DNA of 64,000 bases from Prorocentrum cordatum (Eukaryota > Sar > Dinophyceae > Prorocentrales > Prorocentraceae). Position 1 is the first letter of the stretch. Each line of letters starts with the position of its first letter. A program made the position numbers and the translations under genes. The DNA lies in contig CAUYUJ010015745.1 of NCBI GenBank assembly GCA_963575745.1, forward strand, positions 60,001-124,000, in the 5' to 3' direction. The notes under the pieces are model-generated. The model was not told where the DNA came from, did no database searches, and worked only from the letters and a program-made list of their open reading frames with translations. Positions 35,270 through 44,201 of the stretch are shown here, in pieces.

Positions 35270-35420
35270 ACGGACGACGAATGACAACATCAACATAAAC
35301 GCGCGGAGGTCCGTGCGGATTTCTCGTGATCTGTGCCGGACCGCTGCCTGGCACGCGTAGCGCGACAGGAGCGGCGCCCGAGGCGATGCCGGGGGGAGCT
35401 CCAGCGCCGATCCGAAAACC
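35270..35420. mobile_element. Repeat D, decayed copy
   Basis: Blocks AACATCAACATAAACGCGCG, GGAGGTCCGTGCGGATTTCTCG, GATCTGTGCCGGACC and AGCGGCGCCCGAGGCG follow the order of one repeat D arm and part of the loop. The second arm is not clear. Confidence 0.5.
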
Positions 35421-35453
35421 CCGCGCAGACATCCGAAAGACTCTGCTTGTGCA

Positions 35454-35773
35454 GTTGTTTCCTCGCCCCACTTCTCGACCATCCTTAGAGGCCTCCTAGA
35501 TGGCTTCCGAATAGCTGGGGTTGGAGGATCTCGCCGCACCGCCGATACGTCGACGATGCATCGCCGATGCGTCGGGGATGCATCGGCCATGCACTGGCGA
35601 TGTCGGAGATGCATCGGCGACGTCGGCATGGAGAAAATCGTGCCCCACATCAAGCCACATCGCTGATGCATCGCCGATGCATCGGCGATGCGGTGCCATC
35701 CTCCGACCCCACCTACTCCGACCCAATATGGGAGGCCTAGAGTTGTTTCCTCGACCCACTTCTAGACCATCCT
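35454..35773. mobile_element. Repeat A, copy 2, inside 32-bp direct repeats
   Basis: The palindromic GATGCATCGGCG element (35486-35741) is flanked by GTTGTTTCCTCG-CCCACTT-type sequence on both sides. The 32 bases at 35454-35485 and 35742-35773 agree at 30 positions. This is far longer than a normal target duplication. Confidence 0.8.
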
Positions 35774-35779
35774 GCGCAC

Positions 35780-36111
35780 GGACGCCGCTTCTGTCGGGGA
35801 GACGTAAGACTCGGGTAATTACGGGGGACTCGGCTTGGCCTGACGGGGCCGCCATGAAAATACCGAAACCAAGTCTGAAAACTGACGCGAATTCCGGCTG
35901 CAGACATCCCACGAAAACTGGACCGTCACAACCCAGGACGCGCTCGTCAACGCCGCTTCTGGACCCCTGGCAGATACGCAGCGGGGGTGCGTGCGCGCCC
36001 ACCGATACACCGAGCTCGGCAGGCTCCGACCCCTGCGCCTGGCAAGGGGCCAGTGCAGGGTGCAGGGCATGCAGAGGGCGTCCGAGTCCTCCGATCGCCG
36101 ATGCCGCCAGC
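35780..36111 (-). other. Exon-like segment between two repeats
   Basis: Between repeat A copy 2 and repeat P copy 2, minus-strand frames have balanced composition (for example residues SASWVVTVQFSWDVCSRNSR). This is the spacing expected of an exon between element-derived introns, but no family is recognised. Confidence 0.25.
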
Positions 36112-36235
36112 AGAAAGTAGGTGGTTGGTTTTATGTTGTTCCCATCGTACTTAAGGACCACATCCCCCAATCATGTTTCGAGCACCCAGAGAAGTATCGA
36201 GTATCGCCTCCCAGGACCCGCCACATGGAAAAACC
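36112..36235. mobile_element. Repeat P, copy 2 (same element as SEC14 intron C)
   Basis: Shares AAAGTAGGT, TTATGTTGTT-CCATCGTACT, AAGGACC-CATC, TTTCGAGCACCCAGAGAAGT and the CGCCTCCCAGGACCCG-type block with 31998-32160, in the same order and orientation. Confidence 0.75.
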
Positions 36236-36420
36236 ATCCAGTTGCGGCGCTTTCATTGGTGATCGGAATTCTTTCTGGTGGTCAAGGCTACAGCAGCTTG
36301 GAACATCTTAAGGTTGGCTGGGGACCCTTTGTGCCTTCGGGGCCCGAGCCGAGGGCTCAGAGGGCGCAGTCCTGCCTACAGCGGCAGGCCCCGCCCGCTG
36401 CGGCCGCACCGCCCCCCGGC

Positions 36421-39216
36421 TCACACCAGCAAAGCGCCTGCCGCCGGCGCAGCGGCGTGGTGCCGATCCTCGTTGACCTCCTCCACGTACTTCGGCCACC
36501 ACCACGACGACAATCGCGCCGACGCCCTCGCCCGCGACGGCGGGCCCGTGCCCGCGGGCCCGGCCGCGGCGGCGCGCGCGGCACGGCGGCGCTCGCCCTC
36601 CTCCTGGGCGAGCCGCCGGAGGCCCGGCGGCGCGGTGGCTGCCGCGTGCACGGCCCGCCCGCCCACGAGGGTGCCCCAGACCGTGAGGCGGAGGAGCTGC
36701 GGCGGGTCGACCGTCATCACGTCGCGGTCGAAGAGGGTCAGGTCGGCGTAGAAGCCGGGCCGGAGCGCCCCCAGGCTGCGCTCCCGGAATGAGTAGGGGG
36801 CCACATGCGAACCCTACCCCTACCCCTACCCCTACCCCCCCACCCTCCCCCTCAGAAATCGTGGGGGGTAGGGGTAGGGTTCGCATGTGGACCCCTAATG
36901 AGGCGTAGGCCGCGTCCGTGGTGTAGCCCCTGAGCGCCTGCTCCCGCGTGACGCGCTGCTCTGGGAACCAGCCTCCGGCGGGGACGCCCCCCGGCGTCTC
37001 GCGGGTCACGGCCGCGTGCAGTCCGAGGAGCGGCGGCACGGAGCCCGCCGTGGGGAAGTCCGAGCCGAAGGGCAGCGCCGGGACGCCAGTGCGGAGCAGG
37101 CTCGACCACGCGTAGCTCCGGGACGCACGCTGGAAGCCCAGCCTCTGCACCGCGTAGGGCAAGTCGGAGGCGCAGTGGGAGGGCTGCATGGACGCGATCA
37201 CGCCGAGCCGCGCGAAGCGCGGGAGATCCTCCGCGGCAAGGATCTGCGCGTGCTCCACGCGCCACCGCGCCTCGTCTGCGGGCCGCCCTGCGAGGAGTTC
37301 CTCGTAGACGTCTAGGACCTGACGGTTGGCGGCGTCCCCGATAGCGTGCGTTGCGACCTGGTAGCCTCTGGCCGCCCACGCGCTCACATTCCTCTTGAAA
37401 GCCTCGCGCTCGTAGACCAGGGTGCCGGTGGAGTTCCGGTCGTCGTAGGGCTGCAGCATGGCGGCAGACCAGCTCCCCATGGCCCCGTCCCCGAAGAACT
37501 TCACCGTGCGCACCGTCAGCAAGCCGTCGTCGGTGGCCACCATGGGGTCGGTTGGGGAGCTGGTCGTCGAGTCACGCGCGGCGTACACCCGGAGCGACAG
37601 CTCGCCGCGGGAGTGGCGCTGCAGCAGCGCGTCCACGTCCTCCCCATGCGAATCCATGTCGTGGACGCCGGTGAGCCCGTGGGCCGCCAGGTCGCGGAGG
37701 AGCTCGTCCATGACCTGGCGCGCCGCAGCCTCGGGGAGCTGCGGGAGTTGCCGCTCCACCGCGTCCTTGGCGCGGTCGGTGAGGACCCCGGTGGGCCTGC
37801 CGTGCCCGTCGCGCTCCACGTGGCCGCCCGGGGGGTCGCCGCTCGCCGGGATGTGCGCGGACATGGCCGCCAGCGCCCTGCCGTTCAGCCAGGCGGCGTG
37901 GCCGCTGAGCTGCTCCAGGAACACGGGCGTGTCCGGGAAGAGCTCGTCCAGCGCCGCCCTCGTCGGGAACGCGCCGCCTGGCCACGCCGTCTGGTCCCAG
38001 CCGAACCCGAGCACCCAGCCCCCGCTGGCGTTCACGAGGTCGGGCCGCCGCGCCGCGAAGTCGGCCGCGGCCCGCGCCGCCTCGGGCGCCGAGCGCGCCT
38101 GGCGGAGGTCGGCGCGGGTGCGCCTTGCGGGCACGACTTGAGTCCGTATCCACTGCAGCTTGGAGTTGCGTTGAAGCCCATGGCGCACTGGATGCGGACA
38201 AATATCTGGCCCCTGGAGGCTCGATGTTTACCGACACCCTGTGCGCCCCGGCCCTGCGGCGCTCCTTCCAGGAAAGCCCAAGACGCACAGGACATGGATA
38301 CGACTCTCGCCCGCACGCCTGGCCGCCTCCATGTTCAGGTGCGCGTGCGAGTCGGTGAGCCCCGGCACCACCGTCGCGCCCAGCAGGTCCACCGTCCGCC
38401 CCGCGCCGGCCGCGGCCGCGCACTCGGAGGCCCCCACCAGGCGCTCGCTGCCCACGGCCTCGATGCGCCCGCCCCGCACGCAGAGCGCGGAGGCAAGGGG
38501 CGCCTCTGGAGGCCTCCCGGGTGGGGCCCGAGCAGGTGGAGTCGGAAGATCGCGCCACACCGCCGATGCACCGCCGATGCACCGGCGACGCATCGGCGAT
38601 GCATCGGTGATGCATCGGCGATGCATCGGCGACGTCGACGTGAAGCAGATTGGGCTGCACATCCAGCCGCATCGGCGATGCGGCACGATGCTCCGACCCC
38701 ATCTGCTCCGGCCCCATCTGGAAGGCCTGCAACCTAACCAGATGCGAACTCATCTCTATCCCTAAGATGGACAAGCCAAACGCGATGACAATCGCAGGGA
38801 CGTGCCCGCAGAAACTGCGGCAATCCTAAACATCGTCCCTGGGGGAAGGTCATGCCAGACATAGGGATGATTAGGGATACATGTCGGTCGGAAGAAGTAG
38901 GTAGAAACATGAAGTAGGAAAGCGGATATAGTAGACTGGGCCCAGGCCCTCCCAGAGAAAAACAAGCCACAGCAAAAGCATATCGATTCTGGAAGTAGGA
39001 AGGCGCTTGAAGTAGATTGGGCTCTGGGAATCCAAAAATACCTGCTCTCAACGACTGGCGTGCATGCTTCACACTCGTGAGGGCCTCCTGCACCATCGTG
39101 TAGATGGTGCCGTTGTGGAGGACGAAGGCTTCGGGCGAGCCTCCCGCCAGCCCGCGGCCCGCTAGGCCCAGGGCCAGGGGCAGCCACGCTCTGCACCGCC
39201 CCGCGCCGCGCCGCAT
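36421..39216 (-). CDS. Amidohydrolase family 3 (YtcJ-like), four exons, 636 residues
   Basis: Exons on the minus strand: 39216-39085, 38503-38319, 38123-36897 and 36787-36421 (TGA). The joined frame is 636 codons. Residues 1-25 look like a signal peptide or membrane anchor. The metal-dependent hydrolase motifs are all present: DSHAH (H97, H99), VKFFGDGAMGSWSA (K314, the carboxylated-lysine position), THAIGDAAN (H365), RVEHAQIL (H397) and FGSDFPT (D461). The C-terminal strand block (GALRPGFYADLTLFDRD) completes the family fold, followed by a ~70-residue Ala/Arg-rich tail. Family members hydrolyse amide or related C-N bonds; the substrate cannot be told from sequence. The start is the first ATG of the exon 1 frame, in a CCGCGGCC context. 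Introns 1 and 2 fit GC-AG; intron 3 is abnormal. Confidence 0.9.
36788..36902 (-). mobile_element. Amidohydrolase intron 3: hairpin element in an ATGAG target duplication
   Basis: AATGAG occurs at 36788-36793 and 36897-36902. Between the copies, inverted ends TAGGGGGCCACATGCGAACC and (from the other side) TAGGGGTCCACATGCGAACC match at 19 of 20 bases and extend into CCCTACC repeats. The insertion adds 109 bases, which shifts the frame. Removing one duplication plus the element restores AYAS-FRERSLGALRPG, the exact spacing expected for the family. No GT/GC/GA-AG pair exists at that point. A GT-AG alternative (GGG before GTCCAC, GGGAG before CGC) gives a product one residue shorter with altered sequence. 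Confidence 0.8.
38124..38318 (-). mobile_element. Amidohydrolase intron 2, related to a repeat at 53590-53755
   Basis: GC-AG intron of 195 bases, bounded by the direct repeat AGGCG. Blocks such as CAGTGCGCCATGGGC, AGATATTTG-CC and CCAGGAAAGCCCAAGACGCAC resemble the hairpin repeat at 53590-53755 (CCAGTGCGCCTTGGAC, GGGGCCAGATTGCAG, CCAGTGCGTCTCGTG). The intron is thus made of dispersed repeat sequence. Confidence 0.6.
38504..39084 (-). mobile_element. Amidohydrolase intron 1, carrying repeats I and A
   Basis: GC-AG intron of 581 bases, bounded by the direct repeat GAGGC. It contains a copy of repeat I (38855-39058: GTCGGAAGAAGTAGG, GAAGTAGGAAGGCG) and a complete palindromic repeat A (38508-38729: GGAGTCGGAAGATCGCGCC, GATGCATCGGCGATGC). 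Both families occur elsewhere in the window. Confidence 0.75.
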
Positions 39217-39319
39217 GGCCGCGGCACGGCCGCCCGCGCCGCCGCGGGCTGTGCAGGCACGGTCGCCGCCGCGGCCTGAGCACGGCCGCGCCCAGAGCTC
39301 CGACGGTGCGAGCCCTCGG

Positions 39320-39560
39320 TGTCTGGCCGCCTGGATCGCCGCGGTGGTCGCCTAGAAGGGGCGCAGGGGGGGGGGTAGAAGGAGATGCGAAAGTGGGCTT
39401 TGCCTGGCCTGACCCCGCACGTGAGTGGGTTACAGAAGTGCCCTGTGTGGCTCAGGCTGATGCGGCAACTTCGCGAAGTGGGCTCCGCCCACTCAGCCCA
39501 GATCCGTGCGCCCGGAAGCCACTTCGGGCACGTGCAATCCACTTCTGAGCTGGATTAGGC
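39320..39560. mobile_element. Repeat E (TGGATCGCCGCGG family), copy 1
   Basis: TGGATCGCCGCGGTGGTCGCC opens it, followed by AAAGTGGGCTTTGCCTGGCC, AGTGGGCTCCGCCCACT, CGGGCACGTGCAATCCACTT and GAGCTGGATTAGGCTGGGTGG. The blocks pair as a long imperfect palindrome. Related copies are at 44202-44672, 48436-48745 and 51732-52027; half copies are at 39990-40026 and 51262-51298. Confidence 0.7.
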
Positions 39561-39754
39561 TGGGTGGAGCCTACAATGGAAATATATGGTAAGGACGGGC
39601 GATAAGGACGCAAGGGCCTTGGATGCCGAACTTGTCACTTTGGGCGGCGAACTACCAACACCCTGAAAGGCCAGCCAGTGAAAGCCGCGAAGCACGGGCC
39701 GCAGAAGCAAGGACGCAAAGATACCCTAAAGACGTCCGTGCGCACTAATCAGGG

Positions 39755-39935
39755 GCGCGCAAACATGGATTAGCGATCCATGGATTTGGCGCGCAGTCAC
39801 CAAATCCATGGATCGGGAGAGGTGCCCTCTCCAAAATGCGGCCAATGCCGCCTCGTTCGGCGGCGGAAATATCCGCGATTCCCCATGGAAACGGGGCCCG
39901 TCGCTAATCCACGCCCCCTTGATCCATGTTTGCGA
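39755..39935. mobile_element. Repeat M (ATCCATGGATTTGG hairpin), copy 1
   Basis: ACATGGATTAGCG and CGCTAATCCACGCCC are outer arms. Inside is a strong hairpin, GATCCATGGATTTGG with its complement at 39776-39818. A diverged copy is at 52958-53136 (CATGGATTACAAATCC, CAGATTCATGGATTGG). Confidence 0.6.
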
Positions 39936-40090
39936 TCGCCTGAACTAACTTTGGGTGTCGACTGTACCTCTGCATCGACTTTGTGCCCCCCCTTCTCCTC
40001 CTGGCAACCCCCGCGGCGATCCAGGTAGCAGAGCGTGCGAGCTGGCGAGCGGCAGCGAGCCCGCGGCCGCCTCTCGCCCAGCTCTCGGGC

Positions 40091-40111
40091 CTCGAGCCAA
40101 AACAACTGCGG
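40091..40111 (-). other. Possible weak spliced-leader relic
   Basis: On the minus strand CCGCAGTTGTTTTGGCTCGAG matches the remembered dinoflagellate leader at 16 of 21 positions, about 0.9 kb upstream of amidohydrolase exon 1. In a window of this size such a match could arise by chance. Confidence 0.15.
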
Positions 40112-40154
40112 ACGGCTGGCTGGCTGGGGACGGCTGGTGGATCCAACGAGAGAC

Positions 40155-40335
40155 AAGTGCCCATCGGTCGGACGAAGTCAGCAAGAAACAGGAGGTAGAA
40201 AGGCGCCGACAGGGGACTGGGCTTCCGCCCGGCCCCTGAAGAGGAGGGAAGAGGGACAACCGTTCGACTCTTGAAGTAGGAAGGTGCCGAACATGGATGG
40301 GAATCTGGGGATCCGGCGTACTTTCTTCAATGACC
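40155..40335 (+). mobile_element. Repeat I, copy 3
   Basis: CCCATCGGTCGGACGAAGTC, GGACTGGGCTTCCGCCC, CTGAAGAGGAGGGAAGAGGG, CGACTCTTGAAGTAGGAAGG and GGGAATCTGGGGATCC occur in the same order as at 41970-42150. Confidence 0.7.
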
Positions 40336-40429
40336 GACGGGTAGTGCCGTTGCGAATGTCCTGTAGACTCTGTACTCCGCAATCTTGTTGGCCCTGGGCG
40401 CTGACAGGCTCCGATTATTGAGTCCCGAA

Positions 40430-40625
40430 ACGGTGCGGTGACTGACCGTGCGGTGACCTCGAAATCCCCAAAGACCTCACCGCACGGTCCGTCACCGCCC
40501 GGGTTTTGGGACCCTGGAGGCCCCTGTCGCCCGAGCTTTCCTCGGCGAGGGACCCGAGCCCCAAAAACCGTGCGGTGACCCCGAATCCCCACCGGTCCAC
40601 CGCACGGCGTGGCCACCACACCGTC
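40430..40625. repeat. GTGCGGTGAC palindromic cluster
   Basis: CCGTGCGGTGACC and its complement occur five times in alternating orientation (about 40446, 40477, 40568, 40604), so the segment can fold into several alternative hairpins. Confidence 0.65.
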
Positions 40626-40663
40626 TGGGGGCCTCCGACCCGAGGCCCACACCTTTTTTTATC

Positions 40664-40873
40664 ATCTCTTTGGACGCCCGAAATGGGTACGGAAAGAATG
40701 GGCACCATGCCCAACAACAAATGTTGTCCCAAGCCAACAGCGGCCGCTGTTGGGCAGGCGGCCTTCTGTCTCGAATGGACACAGGCCGCGGCGGCGTGGG
40801 CAGCGAATCCCGTTCAAAATGAACAGGAATTGCTGTTGGGCATTGTACCCATTCTTTCAGTACCCATTTCGTG
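40664..40873. mobile_element. Repeat K, hairpin with AAATGGGTAC ends
   Basis: CGAAATGGGTACGGAAAGAATGGGCACCATGCCCAACA-type arm at the left; the right end gives the same sequence on the minus strand (GAAATGGGTACTGAAAG, GCCCAACAGCAATTCC). Terminal inverted repeats are about 35 bases. A solo end (GTACCCATTTCGGGCGTCC) lies at 41093-41113, and an interior relative at about 52555-52680. Confidence 0.8.
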
Positions 40874-41334
40874 CGCGCAGATAAGAAGAGGCGCCATGAA
40901 ATCTGGGAAGGTATGGTGGCCCCCGCCATGAGATCCACCCCCACTCCTGGTCATCCGCCCCCCTCTTTTCCGCCCCCGATGCAGGCACGCCAGGACGCTT
41001 CGCCACTGCTTGCCTCCCAGATTCAGGGGGACGTAAGACCTGGGTACAGGGGACTCGGAAATCCCCGACGAGGTCGTCAAAAAAATGGACAGTACCCATT
41101 TCGGGCGTCCAGAATCTCGGAGGTGCGCCTGCCGGGCAGCCCGGCAAGCTCCGGGCACAGGCGAACCGGGCCTTGCCACCGCACCGCCACAAAAACGGAC
41201 GAGGGGGCATGCAGCGGGCGCCCTCCGCTCGCCGCGGCCGCCAACAGAAGCGCGCGAGGCCGACGAAGGAAACACGAGGCGAGATGCAGATCTCAAGATT
41301 GAAGGGGCCCTGGGACACACAAATAAATACACAC

Positions 41335-41425
41335 AAATAAAAGGATTCCCCATATTTTCCCATATTTTCTGGGTTTTTGTCTTCCCCCCCACTTCCCATA
41401 TTTTCCCATATTTTCTGGGAGATCG
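41335..41425. repeat. Two copies of CCCATATTTTCCCATATTTTC
   Basis: The AT-rich block CCCATATTTTCCCATATTTT followed by CTGGG occurs twice (about 41352 and 41396). Confidence 0.8.
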
Positions 41426-41467
41426 ACGATTAATTGTGTCTGTGTGTTTTTTCCCCTCCTGAAAGAT

Positions 41468-41624
41468 ACATAGCGGCCAGGGCTGGACCTAAACGTTGTG
41501 CTTCCTTCTGGTTTCGCTTTGCTTTTCGTTCTGCTCTACCTCTGTTCCTGATGCTCCCTGCCAAAACGAAGAACAAAACACGGCCGAGATCCAGCAAAAC
41601 AGCGTTTGGGTCCAGCCCTGATAG
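41468..41624. mobile_element. Hairpin element with CAGGGCTGGACC ends
   Basis: ATAGCGGCCAGGGCTGGACC at the left; the right end read on the other strand is TATCAGGGCTGGACCCAAAC. Inverted ends are about 25 bases with a few mismatches. Repeat A copy 4 follows immediately. Confidence 0.7.
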
Positions 41625-41854
41625 AGGCCTCCCAGATGGAGTCGGAAGATCTCGCCGCATCGGCGATGCATCGGGGATGCATCGGGGATGCACCGGCGAT
41701 GCTCCGGCGATGCATCTGCGATGCATCGGCGATGCATCGGCGACGTCGGCGTGAAGCACATCGGGCTGCGCATCCACAAGCATCGGCGACGCATCGGCTA
41801 TGCGGCGCGATCCTCCCTCCGACCCCATCTGCTCCGACCCCATTAGGGAGACCT
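41624..41854. mobile_element. Repeat A, copy 4
   Basis: AGAGGCCTCCCAGATGGAGTC and GACCCCATTAGGGAGACCTC ends enclose the GATGCATCGGCGACG core and the GCGGCGCGATCCTCC arm. Confidence 0.85.
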
Positions 41855-41969
41855 CGAAGCACGTGAGGCAAACGAAGGAAACACGAGACGGGATGGGGAT
41901 CTCAAGACAGCACGGGCCGGGCAGGGAGCGCAGGCACCCAGAGGGGTTTGGGCCACGAGACCTGTACCA

Positions 41970-42150
41970 TCGGTCTGAAGAAGTAGGCAGAACCATGGAG
42001 TAGGAAGGCGTTGGAAGTAGACTGGGCTTCCGCCCGCCTTCTGAAGAGGAGGCAGGAGGGACAGCAGCTCGACTCTTGAAGTAGGCAGGCGGCTAGAGCA
42101 GATTGGGAATCTGGGGATCCAACCATACATGCTGCCCATGACCGATGGGT
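41970..42150 (+). mobile_element. Repeat I, copy 4
   Basis: CCATCGGTCTGAAGAAGTAGG, GGAGTAGGAAGGCG, AGTAGACTGGGCTTCCGCCC, CGACTCTTGAAGTAGGCAGG and GGGAATCTGGGGATCC, as in copy 3. Confidence 0.7.
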
Positions 42151-42715
42151 ACACGTCCTCCCTGCCCCCCTGGACAGGCCCAGGATTGCCGCTTGTCTCC
42201 CTCCACGCACACGCCCTCCTGGCTCCGGCGGGGCGGGCACGCACACCACCCGTCCTGGGCCCCGGGGCTCCAGCCCGGCCAGGAGCGGTGCCGTCGGCCG
42301 CACACCAGCTGGCGCCCTACCGCTGCCCAGTCATCGGACGCTGCGCCGTCCGATGGTGTGCTCGTGGCGCTCGTCGTGATCGTTCTCGCTGTGGCCGTCG
42401 GGACCGCCGTGATCGTTGTCGTGGCGATCCGTGTTACCGCTGTCGCTGTGATCGCCGTCGATCGCCGTCGAGCGCCGTCGAGCGCCGTCGGGCGGTGTCG
42501 ATCCTCGTCGAGCGTTGTCGATCGCTGCTCGTGGGCATCTGCCGGTGTGCCTTTCTTCGGCGCGCGGCCCCGAGGGGGCCCCGACGCCCCTCGCGAGGGG
42601 GGGCCTGCTCGGACGTGGCCCCCCTGGGCCCGACCGCGGGTGCCCGGAGGCCGGAAGCGAGGAGCAGACAAAGCACAGCACTTGGCGGCGCGCACAGGTC
42701 GAGTAGGGGATCGAC
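42151..42715. other. No confident gene; CGTCGAGC minisatellite at about 42360-42535
   Basis: Two exon-like stretches flank a degenerate GATCG/CGTCG-rich tandem array (units such as ATCGCCGTCGAGCGCCGTCG). Frames on both strands are open through it and give Arg/Asp-rich sequence. No family recognised. Confidence 0.4.
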
Positions 42716-42900
42716 TGCAGCAGGAGCTCGAGCACAAGGAGGTTTCCACAAGAAACCGAGCCCTGAGACCCCAGGGCGTCCATGAACTTTCGGTATGGGG
42801 ACGTCGCGCTGTCCATAGCAGAACCATCGAAACCCAAGAAACCCAGGGCATCCCGGAGGCGAGCAGGGTGTTTCTTGGCATGGATTTCCACTGCAGGGGA
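42716..42900 (+). mobile_element. Repeat H, copy 2
   Basis: TTTCCACAAGAAACCGAGCCC, CCATCGAAACCCAAGAAACC and GCAGGGTGTTTCTTGGCATGG occur in the same order as at 12719 and 53424. Confidence 0.75.
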
Positions 42901-43052
42901 TCGACTACAGAATTGATGTACCCGAACTTCATTTCCTCGTCGAGCCTGCAACAAATACGCAGCATGCCACCAGATCTGCGAACACCCTGCGCATTTTGAT
43001 TGCGCATTCGACGAGAAAACCAATTCTGATGTAAACCAGTTCTGTAGTCGAT
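42896..43052. mobile_element. Hairpin element with GGGGATCGACTACAGAA ends
   Basis: GGGGATCGACTACAGAATTG at the left and, from the right on the other strand, GGGATCGACTACAGAACTGG give inverted ends of about 20 bases with internal GATGTA/TACATC. Confidence 0.75.
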
Positions 43053-43067
43053 CCCCCACTCGAACAG

Positions 43068-43202
43068 TGGGGTAGGGGGAGGGGGGAAGGCTTCTTAGAA
43101 GGAAGCTGCTTCTCGGAAGGCGCGCTCTTCATCTGCAGCAAAGTCCCGCACCTTCTCAGAAGCAGGGGTGCTTCTCAGAAGCCTTCCCCCTCCCCCTACC
43201 CC
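43068..43202. mobile_element. Repeat G, copy 1 (GGTAGGGGGAGGGGGGAAGG ends)
   Basis: Nearly perfect inverted arms of about 30 bases (GGGTAGGGGGAGGGGGGAAG then GCTTCTTAGAAG, and the complement ending CCCCCTACCCC). A second copy is at 49625-49726. Confidence 0.85.
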
Positions 43203-43369
43203 CCTCCGGGCGTGACCGAAATACACGGCAAACCAGCAGTTCGTCGGAGACCCTGGGTCGGGGATCTTCTGACCTGGATCAATCCAGGCCCAGGGCAGTC
43301 GTGCTTTGCATCCTCCTGCAAAACGCTGCTGGATCCTGCAGGATCCTGTACCAAAACCCGGATCAATGC

Positions 43370-43690
43370 GACCCTGGCTCTGCAGGATCCTGCAAGATCC
43401 GGCGCTCTGACTAACCCCATTTGCATTGACCCCCGACTCTTGAGCCCCGACTCCCGCCCCAGGCCCCCGACATCGTCATTTTTGCGCAACGTCGAACCCC
43501 AGAGGGCTGGACCCATTCCTGGCCCCGGCTTTTCGTCCTGAGGCGTTCTTTGGCGGTCCTGGGGCCTGTTGAGGGCCCCCGGAGGCCGACAACAACGAAA
43601 AACCTCCCGCCGTAAAATGTTTCACCTTCCGCTCTGACTGACTTCCGTCCCTGAGATCCGGCGTTGCGAAAAAATGCACCATCACACAAA
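43370..43690 (+). mobile_element. Repeat C, copy 3, within a ~310-bp composite repeated at 47579-47890
   Basis: GACCCTGGCTCTGCA-GATC, TGAGCCCCGACTCCCGCC, CCCCCGACATCGTCATTTTTG, GGCCCCCGGAGGCCGA, AAATGTTTCACCTTCCGCTC and CGTCCCTGAGATCCG-CGTT occur in the same order at 47579-47890. The composite therefore moves or duplicates as a unit. Confidence 0.75.
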
Positions 43691-43849
43691 GCACGACAGG
43701 AGACCCGGATCACATCTTTCTGCATAATTTTTCGAGCCGGATCGATCTGTGAGGGTCTCGGGGCCCGAGACGGGGTGACAACGCCCGCTGTGAAAAAGCT
43801 GCAACGCCAGGATCTCAGGGGCTTGCACCGACCCCCGTCTCTAAAAGAG

Positions 43850-44027
43850 CAGGAGGAGGAGGAGAAGAAATGGAGGAGGAGGAGGAGGAGGAGGAGGAGG
43901 AGGAGGACGAGAGGGAGGAGGTGGAGGTAGAGGAGGAGGGAGGGAGGAGGAGGAGGAGGAGGAGGGAGGGAGGAGGAGGAGGAGGAGGAGGGAGGAGGAG
44001 GAGGAGGAGGAGGAGGAGGAGGCCCGG
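43850..44027. repeat. GGA array
   Basis: Purine array with GGAGGGAGG and GTGGAGGTAGAGG interruptions. Confidence 0.9.
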
Positions 44028-44200
44028 CTGGGGCTCTCCTGCGGCACGCCGGCCTCCACCAGGGCCGCGGGCGAGCAGAGCCTGCCGCGGGAGCCGCCCC
44101 TTGCCACGCGGCCGCCGCCGGGGCGGCGCGCGGGGGCGCCGCCCGCGCGGTCCGAGGGCGGGGACGCGGAGGCCCGGAGGCCTGCGCCGTGCTGCTTGGA
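44028..44200. other. Exon-like segment between a GGA array and repeat E
   Basis: About 165 GC-rich bases sit between two repeats. Plus-frame residues such as ASTRAAGEQSLPREPPLATR and minus-frame residues such as GRLCSPAALVEAGVPQ are both plausible. Unassigned. Confidence 0.2.
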
Positions 44201-44201
44201 T

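Noticed and set aside
36811-36890. CCCTACCCCTACCCC resembling telomere repeats
   Set aside because: Only a few units in the arms of a small inverted element inside a gene; not a telomere.
36308-36895. C-terminal continuation of the uninterrupted amidohydrolase frame past the hairpin element
   Set aside because: After the element the frame becomes Pro/Arg-rich and loses family similarity, while the shifted frame (36787-36421) carries the conserved GALRPGFYADL block. The uninterrupted frame is therefore not the real product.
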